Made by a program: the position numbers and the translations under genes. From UBA9926 sp913064795 (GTDB lineage: Bacteria; Pseudomonadota; Gammaproteobacteria; Pseudomonadales; Azotimanducaceae), in NCBI GenBank assembly GCA_045560765.1, contig JBJKZD010000004.1:62001-126000 (forward strand): a stretch of DNA of 64,000 nt. The letters are read 5' to 3'. Position 1 is the first letter of the stretch. The number at the start of each line of letters is the position of its first letter. Of this stretch, positions 43,349-52,002 are shown piece after piece. The notes beneath the pieces were generated by a model. It ran no database searches. It saw nothing but the letters and a program-made list of their open reading frames with translations, and had not been told where the DNA came from.

Positions 43349-43582
43349 ATGAGCACAATTGTAGAAAGAGTCACAAAGCTAGTGTGTGAGCAACTCGGCG
43401 TAAAAGAAAACGAGGTAACCTTTGAAGCATCTTTTGTGGAAGACCTTGGCGCAGATTCCCTTGATACTGTTGAACTCGTGATGGCGCTTGAAGAGGAGTT
43501 TGAAACCGAAATTCCCGACGAGGAAGCGGAAAAGATAACAACGGTCAAAGAGGCTGTTGATTATATTGAAGCGCATACCTAA
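43349..43582 (+). CDS. acpP: Acyl carrier protein
   Basis: A 77-residue ACP with the phosphopantetheine site in LGADSLDTVELVMALEEEF, acidic throughout, ending KEAVDYIEAHT. The 109-bp gap before it suits a separate promoter, and AGGAGAAAA precedes the ATG. A strong hairpin lies between it and fabF. Confidence 0.97.
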   Translation: MSTIVERVTKLVCEQLGVKENEVTFEASFVEDLGADSLDTVELVMALEEEFETEIPDEEAEKITTVKEAVDYIEAHT

Positions 43583-43598
43583 TCTCCTTTTGATCGTT

Positions 43599-43632
43599 CT
43601 GCATTGCGCAAGCGGTTCCTCGCGCGATGCAG
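43599..43632 (+). promoter_or_regulatory. Hairpin between acpP and fabF
   Basis: An 11-pair stem (CTGCATTGCGC with GCGCGATGCAG, one G-T) encloses a 12-base loop, 16 bp after the acpP stop and 48 bp before fabF. There is no T-run. It could protect the abundant acpP message from 3' decay or act as a partial terminator. Confidence 0.6.
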
Positions 43633-43679
43633 TTCATCAAACTTTAATCATTCCCTACTCAACGGACTGAGAGCAGAAC

Positions 43680-44921
43680 ATGACCCGACGTGTCGTCGTG
43701 ACCGGCCTTGGTATGCTCAGCCCTCTGGGTGTTGACACTGAGACCAGCTGGGCTTCAGCCGTTGCTGGTAGGAGCGGAATCAGCCCGATTACAAGCTTCG
43801 ATACTGAGGGTTACGCGGTAAGGTTTGGGGGAAGGGTTCCTGACTTTGATCTCGATGCCTATGTAACCAAAAAAGAAGCACGCCGAATGGATGGTTTCAT
43901 CCAACATGGCTTGGTCGCAAGTATTCAAGCGGTTGAGGATTCAGGATTAATGACCTCATCGCCCTCTCTTGATCGTGTCGGTGTCGCTTTCGGGTCGGGT
44001 ATTGGTGGGATTGTGACCATCGAAACCTGCCATGAAGTCGTCCTGTCCCGAGGGCCGCAAAAGGTCTCACCATTTTTTGTGCCGTCCTCCATCATTAATA
44101 TGGTAGCAGGCCATCTGTCGATCAAATACGGGTTGCAAGGCCCTAATCTAGCGATTACGACAGCCTGCACGACGGGTACCCACAATATTGGTTTGGCCGC
44201 TCGGCTTATCAGTTACGGTGATGCGGATGTCATGATTGCCGGTGGCTCGGAGAAGTCCACTTCCCCAACGACCATGGCTGGATTCGCCTCCATGAAAGCG
44301 CTCAGCACCCGAAATGAGGATCCGACGGCAGCGAGTCGGCCTTGGGATCGACACCGCGATGGCTTTGTGCTCAGTGATGGCGCAGGGGCAATTGTCCTTG
44401 AGGAGCTAGAACACGCCAAAGCGAGAGGTGCCGAAATTTACTGCGAATTGGTTGGTTTTGGTATGAGCGCTGATGCCTCTCACATGACGTCGCCTGCTGA
44501 GAATGGCGCAGGCGCCGCGAGGGCGATGCAGGCTGCGTTGAAGGATGCAGCTTTAAATCCAGAATCAGTGGATTATATCAATGCCCACGGAACATCAACG
44601 CCCCTGGGCGATGTTGCCGAAACGGAAGCAATCAAGCAGGTCTTTCAAGACCACGCCTACCAGTTAAGTGTTAGTTCAACGAAATCAATGATGGGGCATG
44701 CCTTAGGGGCCGCTGGCGCAATTGAAGCGGTTGTTACAATTAAAGCATTGCAGAATAATACCGCGCCTCCAACGATTAACCTTGATGACCCGAGTGATGA
44801 TTGCGATCTTAACTATGTCGCGCATTCGGCTCAGGCGCAGGACATCAAGGTTGCATTGAGTAACTCGTTTGGTTTCGGCGGAACCAATGGTACGGTCATC
44901 TTTAAGTCTTTTGACAAATAA
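43680..44921 (+). CDS. fabF: FabF, 3-oxoacyl-ACP synthase II
   Basis: A 413-residue condensing enzyme of the Cys-His-His class: TTACTTGTHNIG holds the acyl cysteine, NAHGTSTPLGD and SVSSTKSMMGHALGAAGAIEA the two histidines. SNSFGFGGTNGTVIFK closes it. FabF elongates acyl-ACP, including palmitoleoyl-ACP. It follows acpP as in E. coli. Confidence 0.96.
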   Translation: MTRRVVVTGLGMLSPLGVDTETSWASAVAGRSGISPITSFDTEGYAVRFGGRVPDFDLDAYVTKKEARRMDGFIQHGLVASIQAVEDSGLMTSSPSLDRVGVAFGSGIGGIVTIETCHEVVLSRGPQKVSPFFVPSSIINMVAGHLSIKYGLQGPNLAITTACTTGTHNIGLAARLISYGDADVMIAGGSEKSTSPTTMAGFASMKALSTRNEDPTAASRPWDRHRDGFVLSDGAGAIVLEELEHAKARGAEIYCELVGFGMSADASHMTSPAENGAGAARAMQAALKDAALNPESVDYINAHGTSTPLGDVAETEAIKQVFQDHAYQLSVSSTKSMMGHALGAAGAIEAVVTIKALQNNTAPPTINLDDPSDDCDLNYVAHSAQAQDIKVALSNSFGFGGTNGTVIFKSFDK

Positions 44922-44972
44922 TTCTACTGCAGTGTCCTTCAGTGTCATTGCCTTAGGCAGGCAATCCCAATA

Positions 44973-45977
44973 ATGCAGAGACTTCGAAAATACGCTGTTC
45001 TTTTCATCATCGCATGCGTAATCCCCGTCAGCATTTCTGTGAATCTTTGGGTCAATCATTGGCTGAACCAAAGCCTCACTGTTGTAGAGCCGACGACACT
45101 GGTGATTCCAAGGGGATCAAGCGTGAGCGCTTTGGCCGACGAATTAGTGCGTCAAAAGCTGTGGCGGGGCCCGGCATGGCAGCTCACTGCTTATGACAGA
45201 GTGACCAGTGCTTTGCCCATTAAAGCAGGTGAGTATCAGTTGGTGCCGGGCATAACCCTTGCTGAATTTTTGAAGGATGTCCGTTCTGGAAAAGTGTATT
45301 TGCGCAAGGTGACGTTTCCCGAGGGCTGGACCGTTCGGCAGTGGCTTGCGCGCTTGGAAGAGACGCCGGGTGTCACACGATCGGCCTCAACTTTATCGCA
45401 GGAAGTGCTATCACAGCAGGTCACAGGAGGGGATCGAGCACTTGAAGGTTGGCTGTTCCCCGACACCTACGTCTACACTTTCGGTGAAGCCGATGTCAAA
45501 ATTTTGCAACGTGCATACCAGGCGATGCATCAATCCTTAGCGCGGATACCTAGGCCCCAAAGTGATGCTGCTTTAGATGACCAGTCGTTACTTGTATTGG
45601 CATCAATCGTCGAGAAAGAGTCAGGCCAAGCCGACGATCGGCGGAAAATTGCTCAGGTCTTTTTGAATCGTTTGGCAAAAGGCATGCGCCTTCAGTCAGA
45701 CCCCACCGTGATTTATGGTTTGGGTAAAGCGTTTGATGGCGACCTTAAAAGGCATCATCTAAGATCCGATGGTCCTTTTAATACCTACACTCGGTTGGGT
45801 CTGCCACCGACCGCGATTGCCAACCCTGGGCTCGATGCCATTAAAGCTGTGCTCTATCCATTACCGGGTGACTGGCTGTATTTTGTCGGCCGGGGTGATG
45901 GGACAAGTGAATTTTCGTTGGACCTTAAGAGTCATCGGCGAGCGGTTAATCGCTATCAACTTGGGATGACCCCCTAG
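44973..45977 (+). CDS. mltG: MltG, endolytic murein transglycosylase
   Basis: A 334-residue YceG/MltG protein with one N-terminal membrane helix (YAVLFIIACVIPVSISVNLW), a LysM-like region (TTLVIPRGSSVSALADELV) and the catalytic domain with LASIVEKESGQADDRRKIAQ, whose glutamate is catalytic. RLQSDPTVIYGLG and YNTYTRLGLPPTAI-like FNTYTRLGLPPTAIANPG confirm it. It terminates glycan-strand growth. pabC, usually before it, is absent; a 6-bp hairpin (44947-44965) lies just upstream. Confidence 0.94.
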   Translation: MQRLRKYAVLFIIACVIPVSISVNLWVNHWLNQSLTVVEPTTLVIPRGSSVSALADELVRQKLWRGPAWQLTAYDRVTSALPIKAGEYQLVPGITLAEFLKDVRSGKVYLRKVTFPEGWTVRQWLARLEETPGVTRSASTLSQEVLSQQVTGGDRALEGWLFPDTYVYTFGEADVKILQRAYQAMHQSLARIPRPQSDAALDDQSLLVLASIVEKESGQADDRRKIAQVFLNRLAKGMRLQSDPTVIYGLGKAFDGDLKRHHLRSDGPFNTYTRLGLPPTAIANPGLDAIKAVLYPLPGDWLYFVGRGDGTSEFSLDLKSHRRAVNRYQLGMTP

Positions 45978-46147
45978 CGGCTGAGGAACTTGACCGCTGC
46001 TCGGGGCGTTGCTTTTGATGCTTATAAATTAGCGACCATCAATTTTACTAAGACAAGTCTTGCTTGTTCGACTTTGGGGTCATCATCCCAGAGCCTGATT
46101 AGGGTATCATTAATCAACTGAAGGTCGAATCGGACGAATGCTAGACC

Positions 46148-46801
46148 ATGACAGATACGCAGAGACAGGGGCGTTTTATTACGCTCGAAGGTAGCGAAGG
46201 CGGCGGTAAGTCCAGTCTGATGGCTGAGGTAAGCCGGTATCTTGTGAGTCAGGGCCTCCAAGTTGTCGAAACTCGGGAGCCAGGAGGCACCGAACTAGGA
46301 GAGCACGTTCGTGGGCTGCTGCTGGACCCCGACATGACCGGAATCGAACCTAGAACTGAGCTTGGTTTGATGTTTGCGGCACGAGTCCAGCACGTTGAAG
46401 CGCTAATCAAACCAGCGTTACGAGCAGGTAAGTGGGTTGTTTGTGATCGTTTCACCGATTCAACTTACGCTTATCAAGGGGGTGGGCGGGGGATTGCTTT
46501 AGATATCATTGAGCAATTTGAAGCCATGTTTCTCGGAGAATTCGAACCTGATTTAACCCTACTGCTGGATTTGCCCGTTGACATTGGCCTCAAGCGAGCC
46601 AGTGCCGAAGGGGTACCCGACCGTTTTGAGCAAGAACAGGCCGTTTTTTTTGATCGTGTTCGAACCGCTTTTCTGACCCGGGCGAGTCAAGAAGACCGGA
46701 TTCGAGTGATTGATGCTATCCAAAGTCAAGAAAAGGTGGTTGAAGATGCTTTAGGCATTATTCGTTCGGAATGTTTTGTTAAGAACGGTGTGCTTTCATG
46801 A
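46148..46801 (+). CDS. tmk: Thymidylate kinase
   Basis: A 217-residue kinase converting dTMP to dTDP. P-loop in RFITLEGSEGGGKSSLMAEV, REPGGTELGEHVRGLLLD, VCDRFTDSTYAYQGGGRGI, and the LID region GVPDRFEQEQAVFFDRVR. It overlaps holB by ATGA. The 170 bp before it contain a minus-strand frame (46022-46261) that I regard as chance. Confidence 0.95.
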   Translation: MTDTQRQGRFITLEGSEGGGKSSLMAEVSRYLVSQGLQVVETREPGGTELGEHVRGLLLDPDMTGIEPRTELGLMFAARVQHVEALIKPALRAGKWVVCDRFTDSTYAYQGGGRGIALDIIEQFEAMFLGEFEPDLTLLLDLPVDIGLKRASAEGVPDRFEQEQAVFFDRVRTAFLTRASQEDRIRVIDAIQSQEKVVEDALGIIRSECFVKNGVLS

Positions 46802-47797
46802 TGTCACCACTGCCTTGGCAGATTGAGGCGCTGGAATTCTACACCGATCAATTTCGGCGCGGTGATCTTGCTCATGGTTATATCGTTGATGACAGCGCCG
46901 GAGATGGCCGTGCAAACTGTGTGCGCGGGATCGCCGCAACCATTTTGTGTCAAGAGGCAGTCACAGGTGGCTGTCAAAGTTGTTCCGCTTGCCAGCTGCT
47001 GGGCGCGGGAAATCACGCCGATATGCTTTGGGTCGCTCCCTCGGGATCCACCCAAATCAAAATTGAACAAATCCGCTCAGCCATTGCTTGGAGCCAAAAG
47101 ACCCCCCAACAAGGTCGAGCCAAAGTTTTGGTAATCGAGCCCGCTGAAAATATGAACCTCTTTGCTACAAACTCCCTACTAAAACTGCTCGAGGAGCCGG
47201 CGGGTGATACCTACCTCTTTTTATTGTCAAAGAATGTAGCAAGGCTTTTGCCTACAGTCAGGAGCCGATGCCAGGTGCTCAAGCTCAGCGCGCCTTCCTT
47301 GAGCGAAGGCGTTGAGTGGCTACGAAGCGTTTGTCCCGAGCTTAACGCTGAATCGGTCATGACAATTTACGGGCTATCGGGTCAAAAACCTCAGATCGCC
47401 TAGGGACATGATTGATCAGGGTTTATCCCAGTTTTATGTCGACAGCGTTGCAGCTTTGTGTCATTGGTTAGCAGGAAACGCGAGTTCGATGCTTTCAGCT
47501 AAAACTCTGTACAGCAAAGAAGACCTCGCAGCGCCCTACGACATACTTTATCGGGCGACGGCTTTTGCCTTAAAAGGTGGGATAGCGCCCAATTCAGAGC
47601 GATCAATCGGATTCGAAGCCTTAGTGAACGCACTGACTCGGTGTCGTAGTGCGCTGGGACTGATCGCGCTCAACAGGCGATGTATCGAGTATAAAGCGCA
47701 TGCTTTGAGCGATCATAACCTTAATCCTCAGCTCACCCTGGAGGCCTTTTTAATGGCCTCCTTCCAAAGCGACCGTGATTTGCTTGTGGAACCCTGA
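46798..47797 (+). CDS. holB: DNA polymerase III delta' subunit, frameshifted
   Basis: HolB is the clamp-loader delta' subunit. Frame 1 (46798-47403) holds the AAA+ part: WQIEALEFYTDQFRRGDLAH, the zinc-site cysteines in CQSCSACQLL, ADMLWVAPSG, KVLVIEPAENMNLFATNSLL and LLPTVRSRCQVLKLSAP. It stops at TAG 47401. The C-terminal collar domain continues in another frame to 47797. Removing one base, either at the stop (T47401) or from AAAAA at 47384-47388, restores a protein of about 332 residues, the family length. The gene is essential, so a sequence error is likely. Confidence 0.85.
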
Positions 47798-47842
47798 GGC
47801 TTGAGGCAAACTTTCACTTCGCATTCATCATCAGGCTGAGAC

Positions 47843-48193
47843 GTGCTCAATCGAAGAAAACCTGCCAAGAATCTCCTGACCGTCGAAATCCGTGACATTC
47901 ATCAGCTGCAATTTAGATATATGCCCTTTGTTGAGCAAGGGGGGCTGTTCATTGAAACCAGTGAGTCCTATGAACTGGGTGAGCAATTTTTTTTGTTGCT
48001 GCGGCTCATAGGTGAGGTGGAACAACTTCCCCTCGCGGTTCAAGTAGTCTGGCTTGCTGGTTCGAACGTCAAAAATCCTCACCGCCCTGGTATTGGCGTT
48101 CAGTTTACCGATCCTGATAATGAAGCAAAGGATAGGATAGAAACCTATCTCGCTGGTGCTATGAACGCCCCAGCTGCGACAGCGACTTTGTAG
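47843..48193 (+). CDS. Small PilZ-domain protein (type IV pilus PilZ-like)
   Basis: A 116-residue single-domain PilZ protein. Its position after tmk-holB is that of Pseudomonas pilZ. Features: TVEIRDIHQLQFRYMPFVEQ, GGLFIETSESYELGEQFFLL, and HRPGIGVQFTDPDNEAKDRI. It lacks the RxxxR c-di-GMP motif, as in true PilZ, which acts with PilB and FimX in pilus assembly rather than by binding c-di-GMP. No other pilus genes are in the window. Confidence 0.87.
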   Translation: MLNRRKPAKNLLTVEIRDIHQLQFRYMPFVEQGGLFIETSESYELGEQFFLLLRLIGEVEQLPLAVQVVWLAGSNVKNPHRPGIGVQFTDPDNEAKDRIETYLAGAMNAPAATATL

Positions 48194-48253
48194 GTTTTGC
48201 TGGTTGATTGACTGGTAAGCTATTCATCATGACAACACCCAACCAGGAATAAT

Positions 48254-49003
48254 ATGACGTATTGCGTTGCCATTCGAATAGACGCTGGTCTTTGCTTCGT
48301 CAGTGATTCGCGCACCAATGCCGGTGTTGACAATATTTCGACCTACTCAAAAATGTATTCGTTTGAGGATCCTGGCCGGCGGCAGCTGGTAGTCCTATCC
48401 TCAGGAAATCTTGCGACCACCCAAGGCGTGATCGCCCAGGTTGAAAAAGATATTAAAAAGCGGGCCGTTCAAAATTTGACCAACCTCGAGAGCCTCGAAG
48501 ACATTGCCGATTACATCGGCGAGATTTCGGTGGAACATCAGGAAAAGCATACGGGCGGGGGTAAGCCCTTTGAAGCAAGCTTTATTGTTGGAGGGCAAAT
48601 TCGGGGACAAAAGCACGGTGCTTTTTTGATTTATCCTCAAGGTAACCACATCACCACGTCTCGGGACACGCCGTTTTTGCAGATCGGCGAGAGTAAGTAT
48701 GGGAAGCCAATCCTTGATCGAATGATCTCTCCTGAGCTGACGCTGGAGACAGCAGCGCTCTGCGGTCTCGTGTCGATGGACTCAACAATGAGAAGTAATT
48801 TATCGGTAGGGCCTCCAATTGAAGTCTTGATGTACCCCCTCGATAGCTACAATGGTCAGCACCGATATCGTTTTGAAGAATCCAGTGAGTATCTTCGGCA
48901 GCTGCACGCGGCATGGGACGAACGCCTCAAAGAGGCTTTCGGCAACCTTCCGCCCATTGCGTGGAGCCAGACCTGGGATCAACCTCTGGGCCAGGAGCGT
49001 TAG
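48254..49003 (+). CDS. Anbu, proteasome-like Ntn peptidase
   Basis: A 249-residue protein of the Anbu (ancestral beta subunit) family, bacterial relatives of the proteasome and HslV. After removal of Met1 the N-terminal Thr would be the nucleophile, with the family Asp17 (CFVSDSRTNAG) and Lys32 (ISTYSKMY). IVGGQIRGQKHGAFLIYPQG and SPELTLETAALCGLVSMDS are Anbu-like. Anbu assembles into open spiral rings and its substrate is unknown. Its usual partners, the alpha-E protein and the ATP-grasp, follow on the opposite strand. Confidence 0.9.
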   Translation: MTYCVAIRIDAGLCFVSDSRTNAGVDNISTYSKMYSFEDPGRRQLVVLSSGNLATTQGVIAQVEKDIKKRAVQNLTNLESLEDIADYIGEISVEHQEKHTGGGKPFEASFIVGGQIRGQKHGAFLIYPQGNHITTSRDTPFLQIGESKYGKPILDRMISPELTLETAALCGLVSMDSTMRSNLSVGPPIEVLMYPLDSYNGQHRYRFEESSEYLRQLHAAWDERLKEAFGNLPPIAWSQTWDQPLGQER

Positions 49004-49118
49004 GCATCCTCTGACCCTCTCGCATCGGATTGACAATGAGCTGGGGACAATTCACCCGCAGGTTGATTGGGCCTCAATAGCAAACTCAGGCCCCCAGGAC
49101 CCTCATCCTGAGAACGCC

Positions 49119-50036
49119 TTACCCATTGAACCAAATGCTGGTCAGGCTTTCGTGGGTGCGACCAATGTTTTCTTGGGTTTGATCGATGAACTCATGCAGT
49201 TTCTCATCCGCCAGCAAATCGACTGCCGCGACGCGTGCGATCACACGTCGAGCACGGCGAACAGTCTTGATCGCAGGGTCGTGACGAGGAAGATGCTTGA
49301 AACTGCTGCTCACCTCTCCCAGGCAGTAGTTCACACTTCTTGGAAAAGACTGATCTTTGAGCAGGAAGTCAACGACCTCGGTGCCTTGGATACGCGCCTG
49401 GATTTGCTGGCGATACATTTGGTAGCCATTGAGGGATTGCAGGACGCCCATCCATAAAATATTGTCGTTTTCGCTCAGTAAACTCGCGGGTCCAATCAAG
49501 TTTAAACAGGCCACGTCGATCACCCGCGTCGTCATATCCGCCCGTTCAATGTTGCGACCTAATTTAATGAAATAGTAGGGCGGAAGTCGGCTCATGCTCC
49601 CGCTCAGGTAACCGGTAAGTTCAAGGCAAAGGTCAATAATTTGTGCTAAAAACTCATGCCGATCATTACGATTAACCCGCTGGTTGAGGTTCCCGCTGAG
49701 TAGAAAGTGGAGTTCATTCATTTTTTCCCAGACTTCACTCGGCATGAGGTCCCTCGTGGTTCGCGCATTTTCTCGTGCCCTAAGGACGTTGGCCCTGAGC
49801 GAGCTTGAAGGATCGTCCAGCAAAAACTTTATAACGTTGCGCTCACTCGGTGATTTAAAGCGCCCATTAAAAGATTCAACATATCCGGTGATATCTACCA
49901 GGGATCCCCATACAAAGCCTGCCTTCGGAAGATCTAAGACAACGTTGGAATAAACGGAAAGCAATCGCGCCGTATTTTCAACACGCTCGAGGTATCGGCC
50001 AAACCAATATAAACGCTCTGCGACTCGAGAAAGCAT
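49119..50036 (-). CDS. Alpha-E domain protein (DUF403)
   Basis: A 305-residue all-helical DUF403 protein: MLSRVAERLYWFGRYLERVE with TARLLSVY at the start, then RENARTTRDLMPSEVWEKMN, LPPYYFIKLGRNIERADMTT and the end LHEFIDQTQENIGRTHESL. It is always encoded beside circularly permuted ATP-grasp proteins and often near Anbu and a transglutaminase-like protein; the set is thought to make or process a peptide. It lies three bases downstream of the ATP-grasp gene. Confidence 0.9.
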   Translation of the reverse strand: MLSRVAERLYWFGRYLERVENTARLLSVYSNVVLDLPKAGFVWGSLVDITGYVESFNGRFKSPSERNVIKFLLDDPSSSLRANVLRARENARTTRDLMPSEVWEKMNELHFLLSGNLNQRVNRNDRHEFLAQIIDLCLELTGYLSGSMSRLPPYYFIKLGRNIERADMTTRVIDVACLNLIGPASLLSENDNILWMGVLQSLNGYQMYRQQIQARIQGTEVVDFLLKDQSFPRSVNYCLGEVSSSFKHLPRHDPAIKTVRRARRVIARVAAVDLLADEKLHEFIDQTQENIGRTHESLTSIWFNG

Positions 50037-50038
50037 CG

Positions 50039-51499
50039 TTAATTTTTTCCAGGATTTTGAGGGTCAGAGACAACCCAAGTGTCTTTACTGCCTCCCCCTT
50101 GAGAAGAATTCACAACAAGGGATCCACGAACCAGAGCGACACGCGTTAATCCGCCTGCAGTTACGAAGCTATCCTCGCCTTGAAGGATAAAAGGTCGAAG
50201 ATCAACGTGTCTTGGTTCGAGTTGCTCGCCAATCAGTGTGGGGACCGTAGAGAGACTGATCACGGGTTGGGCCATATAATTTCGTGGGTTAGCAGCAATG
50301 AGCTTACGAATTTTCCTAGTTGACTCTTTGGTCTCACGAGGGCCGATATACATGCCATAACCTCCAGACTCATTGGCAGGTTTAATCACTAGATCTCGAC
50401 AGTGATCAATGACGTAGGCGCGCTCATCTGCGTTTGAGCAGAGATAGCTGGGGACGTTAGGAAGAATCGGCGCCTCGTTAAGATAGTATCGGATCATCTC
50501 GGGCACGTAGGTATAAACCACTTTATCATCGGCGACGCCAACCCCTGGCGCGTTGGCTATCGCGACATTACCGGCACGCCAGGCGCGCATAAGTCCCTTG
50601 ACCCCCAGCATAGATTCAGGCCGAAAAACCTCTGGGTCCATAAATTGATCATCAATGCGGCGGTAAATAACATCCACTCGAGAGGCGCCTTCCACGGTTT
50701 TCATGTAGACACAGTTATCGTTTTCAACCACTAGGTCGGAACCTTCCACCAATTCAACGCCCATGCGCTGTGCGAGAAAAGCGTGTTCGAAGTAGGCGGA
50801 ATTAAAAATTCCCGGCGTTAAAAGGACAACTTCTGGCCGTTTAATCGATCGCGGTGAGAGAGAACAGAGCGTGTTGAATAACTGGGATGGATAATCGTCC
50901 ATTGGGAGAACGTTATGCCGATCCAGCAATTCCGGAAGAATACGCTTGCTGATATTTCGGTTCTCCAACATGTAGGAGACGCCTGAAGGGACCCGTAAGT
51001 TATCTTCAAGGACGTAGATGGTCCCGTCCCGATCTCGGATGAGGTCGGTGCCGCAGATATGCGCCCAGACATCAAACTTCGGGCGCATACCGACGCACTC
51101 AGATCGAAAATCTTTTGATGTGCTAATGATGTCGTCGGGGATGACCCCATCTTTGATGATCAGTTGCTCGTTATAGACGTCCGTTATAAATAAATTCAGA
51201 GCCTTGAGCCTTTGTTTTAAACCTAATTCAATAATTTTCCATTCGCTGTCACGAATCAGCCTGGGTACGAGATCAAAGGGCCATTGCCGATCGATATTTT
51301 TTCCTTCACTGTAGATAGTGAAAGAAATACCTAACGTCTTGATAGCGAGATCGGCGGATTCTCGTTTTAAACTCAATTGACCGATATTGGCCCGACGTAA
51401 AAATTGCGCTAGTTTTGCAGAGCCAGGCCTGGCTCGACCCTGGGGAGTTAAGAGCTCGTCAAACAATTCAGGCTGAGCGGAATACTGGGCCAGATCCAT
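50039..51499 (-). CDS. Circularly permuted type 2 ATP-grasp protein (DUF404/DUF407)
   Basis: A 486-residue ATP-grasp of the permuted type. Motifs: FDVWAHICGTDLIRDRDGTI, YVLEDNLRVPSGVSYMLENR (the glutamate-asparagine metal site), ANAPGVGVADDKVVYTYVPE, LVIKPANESGGYGMYIGP (nucleotide-binding lysine and glycine loop) and HVDLRPFILQGEDSFV. It probably ligates amino acids or peptides with ATP. It begins just before the alpha-E gene, forming a two-gene unit with it, and the preceding GNAT gene ends 3 bp from its start. Confidence 0.9.
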   Translation of the reverse strand: MDLAQYSAQPELFDELLTPQGRARPGSAKLAQFLRRANIGQLSLKRESADLAIKTLGISFTIYSEGKNIDRQWPFDLVPRLIRDSEWKIIELGLKQRLKALNLFITDVYNEQLIIKDGVIPDDIISTSKDFRSECVGMRPKFDVWAHICGTDLIRDRDGTIYVLEDNLRVPSGVSYMLENRNISKRILPELLDRHNVLPMDDYPSQLFNTLCSLSPRSIKRPEVVLLTPGIFNSAYFEHAFLAQRMGVELVEGSDLVVENDNCVYMKTVEGASRVDVIYRRIDDQFMDPEVFRPESMLGVKGLMRAWRAGNVAIANAPGVGVADDKVVYTYVPEMIRYYLNEAPILPNVPSYLCSNADERAYVIDHCRDLVIKPANESGGYGMYIGPRETKESTRKIRKLIAANPRNYMAQPVISLSTVPTLIGEQLEPRHVDLRPFILQGEDSFVTAGGLTRVALVRGSLVVNSSQGGGSKDTWVVSDPQNPGKN

Positions 51500-51501
51500 G
51501 G

Positions 51502-51969
51502 TTACCTTGACTCTCCCGCGCGGAAATCAACTTCAAGCAACCGGTAATCTGTCGTGCTCATTCCTAGGCGATGATAAGTGCGAATTGCGCGGGCATTATC
51601 TCGTTCAGCGTAGAGCCTTAAACCAATAATGCCAGGAGTCTGCTTCGCCAAACGCTCCGTTTCTCCATACAGTGCTGAAAATACGCCGCATCCCCGGTGG
51701 TCAGGATCAACAAACACGCTCTGTATCCACCAAAATAATCCATCTCGCCAGTCACTCCACTCGAAAGTGACGCCTAAGCAGCCGACGATCTTGTCATTTT
51801 TCAGTGCCACTAGATAAAAGCCGAGATTGGAATCAGCCTGCATTGCGGACACGCCGGAACGCAGCGTCGCTGGGTCCAGAATCTTGTTTTCCGTTTCGAG
51901 CGCCATTGCAACGTTAAATCGGGCAATGGTGTCGACATCTTCGTGCAACGCTTTGCGTAAAGTGACCAT
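51502..51969 (-). CDS. GNAT-family N-acetyltransferase
   Basis: A 155-residue GNAT protein from the ATG at 51969 (MVTLRKALHEDVDTIARFN). The acetyl-CoA loop is seen in WIQSVFVDPDHRGCGVFSAL (related to the R/Q-x-x-G-x-G/A pattern), with IIGLRLYAERDNARAIRTYH and RLGMSTTDYRLLEVDF after it. A longer start at 52002 is less likely. It is upstream of the ATP-grasp/alpha-E pair and probably co-transcribed; the substrate is unknown. Confidence 0.82.
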   Translation of the reverse strand: MVTLRKALHEDVDTIARFNVAMALETENKILDPATLRSGVSAMQADSNLGFYLVALKNDKIVGCLGVTFEWSDWRDGLFWWIQSVFVDPDHRGCGVFSALYGETERLAKQTPGIIGLRLYAERDNARAIRTYHRLGMSTTDYRLLEVDFRAGESR

Positions 51970-52002
51970 GTTCAGTTCTCGGTTGCTAAGGGTGGTACAC
52001 AC

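Noticed and set aside
46022..46261. Minus-strand 79-codon ORF before tmk
   Set aside because: Its last part looks protein-like, but most of it is antisense to tmk and there is no start signal outside that overlap.
48852..49457. Plus-strand 201-codon ORF
   Set aside because: It straddles the convergent ends of Anbu and alpha-E genes in other frames and shows no domain.
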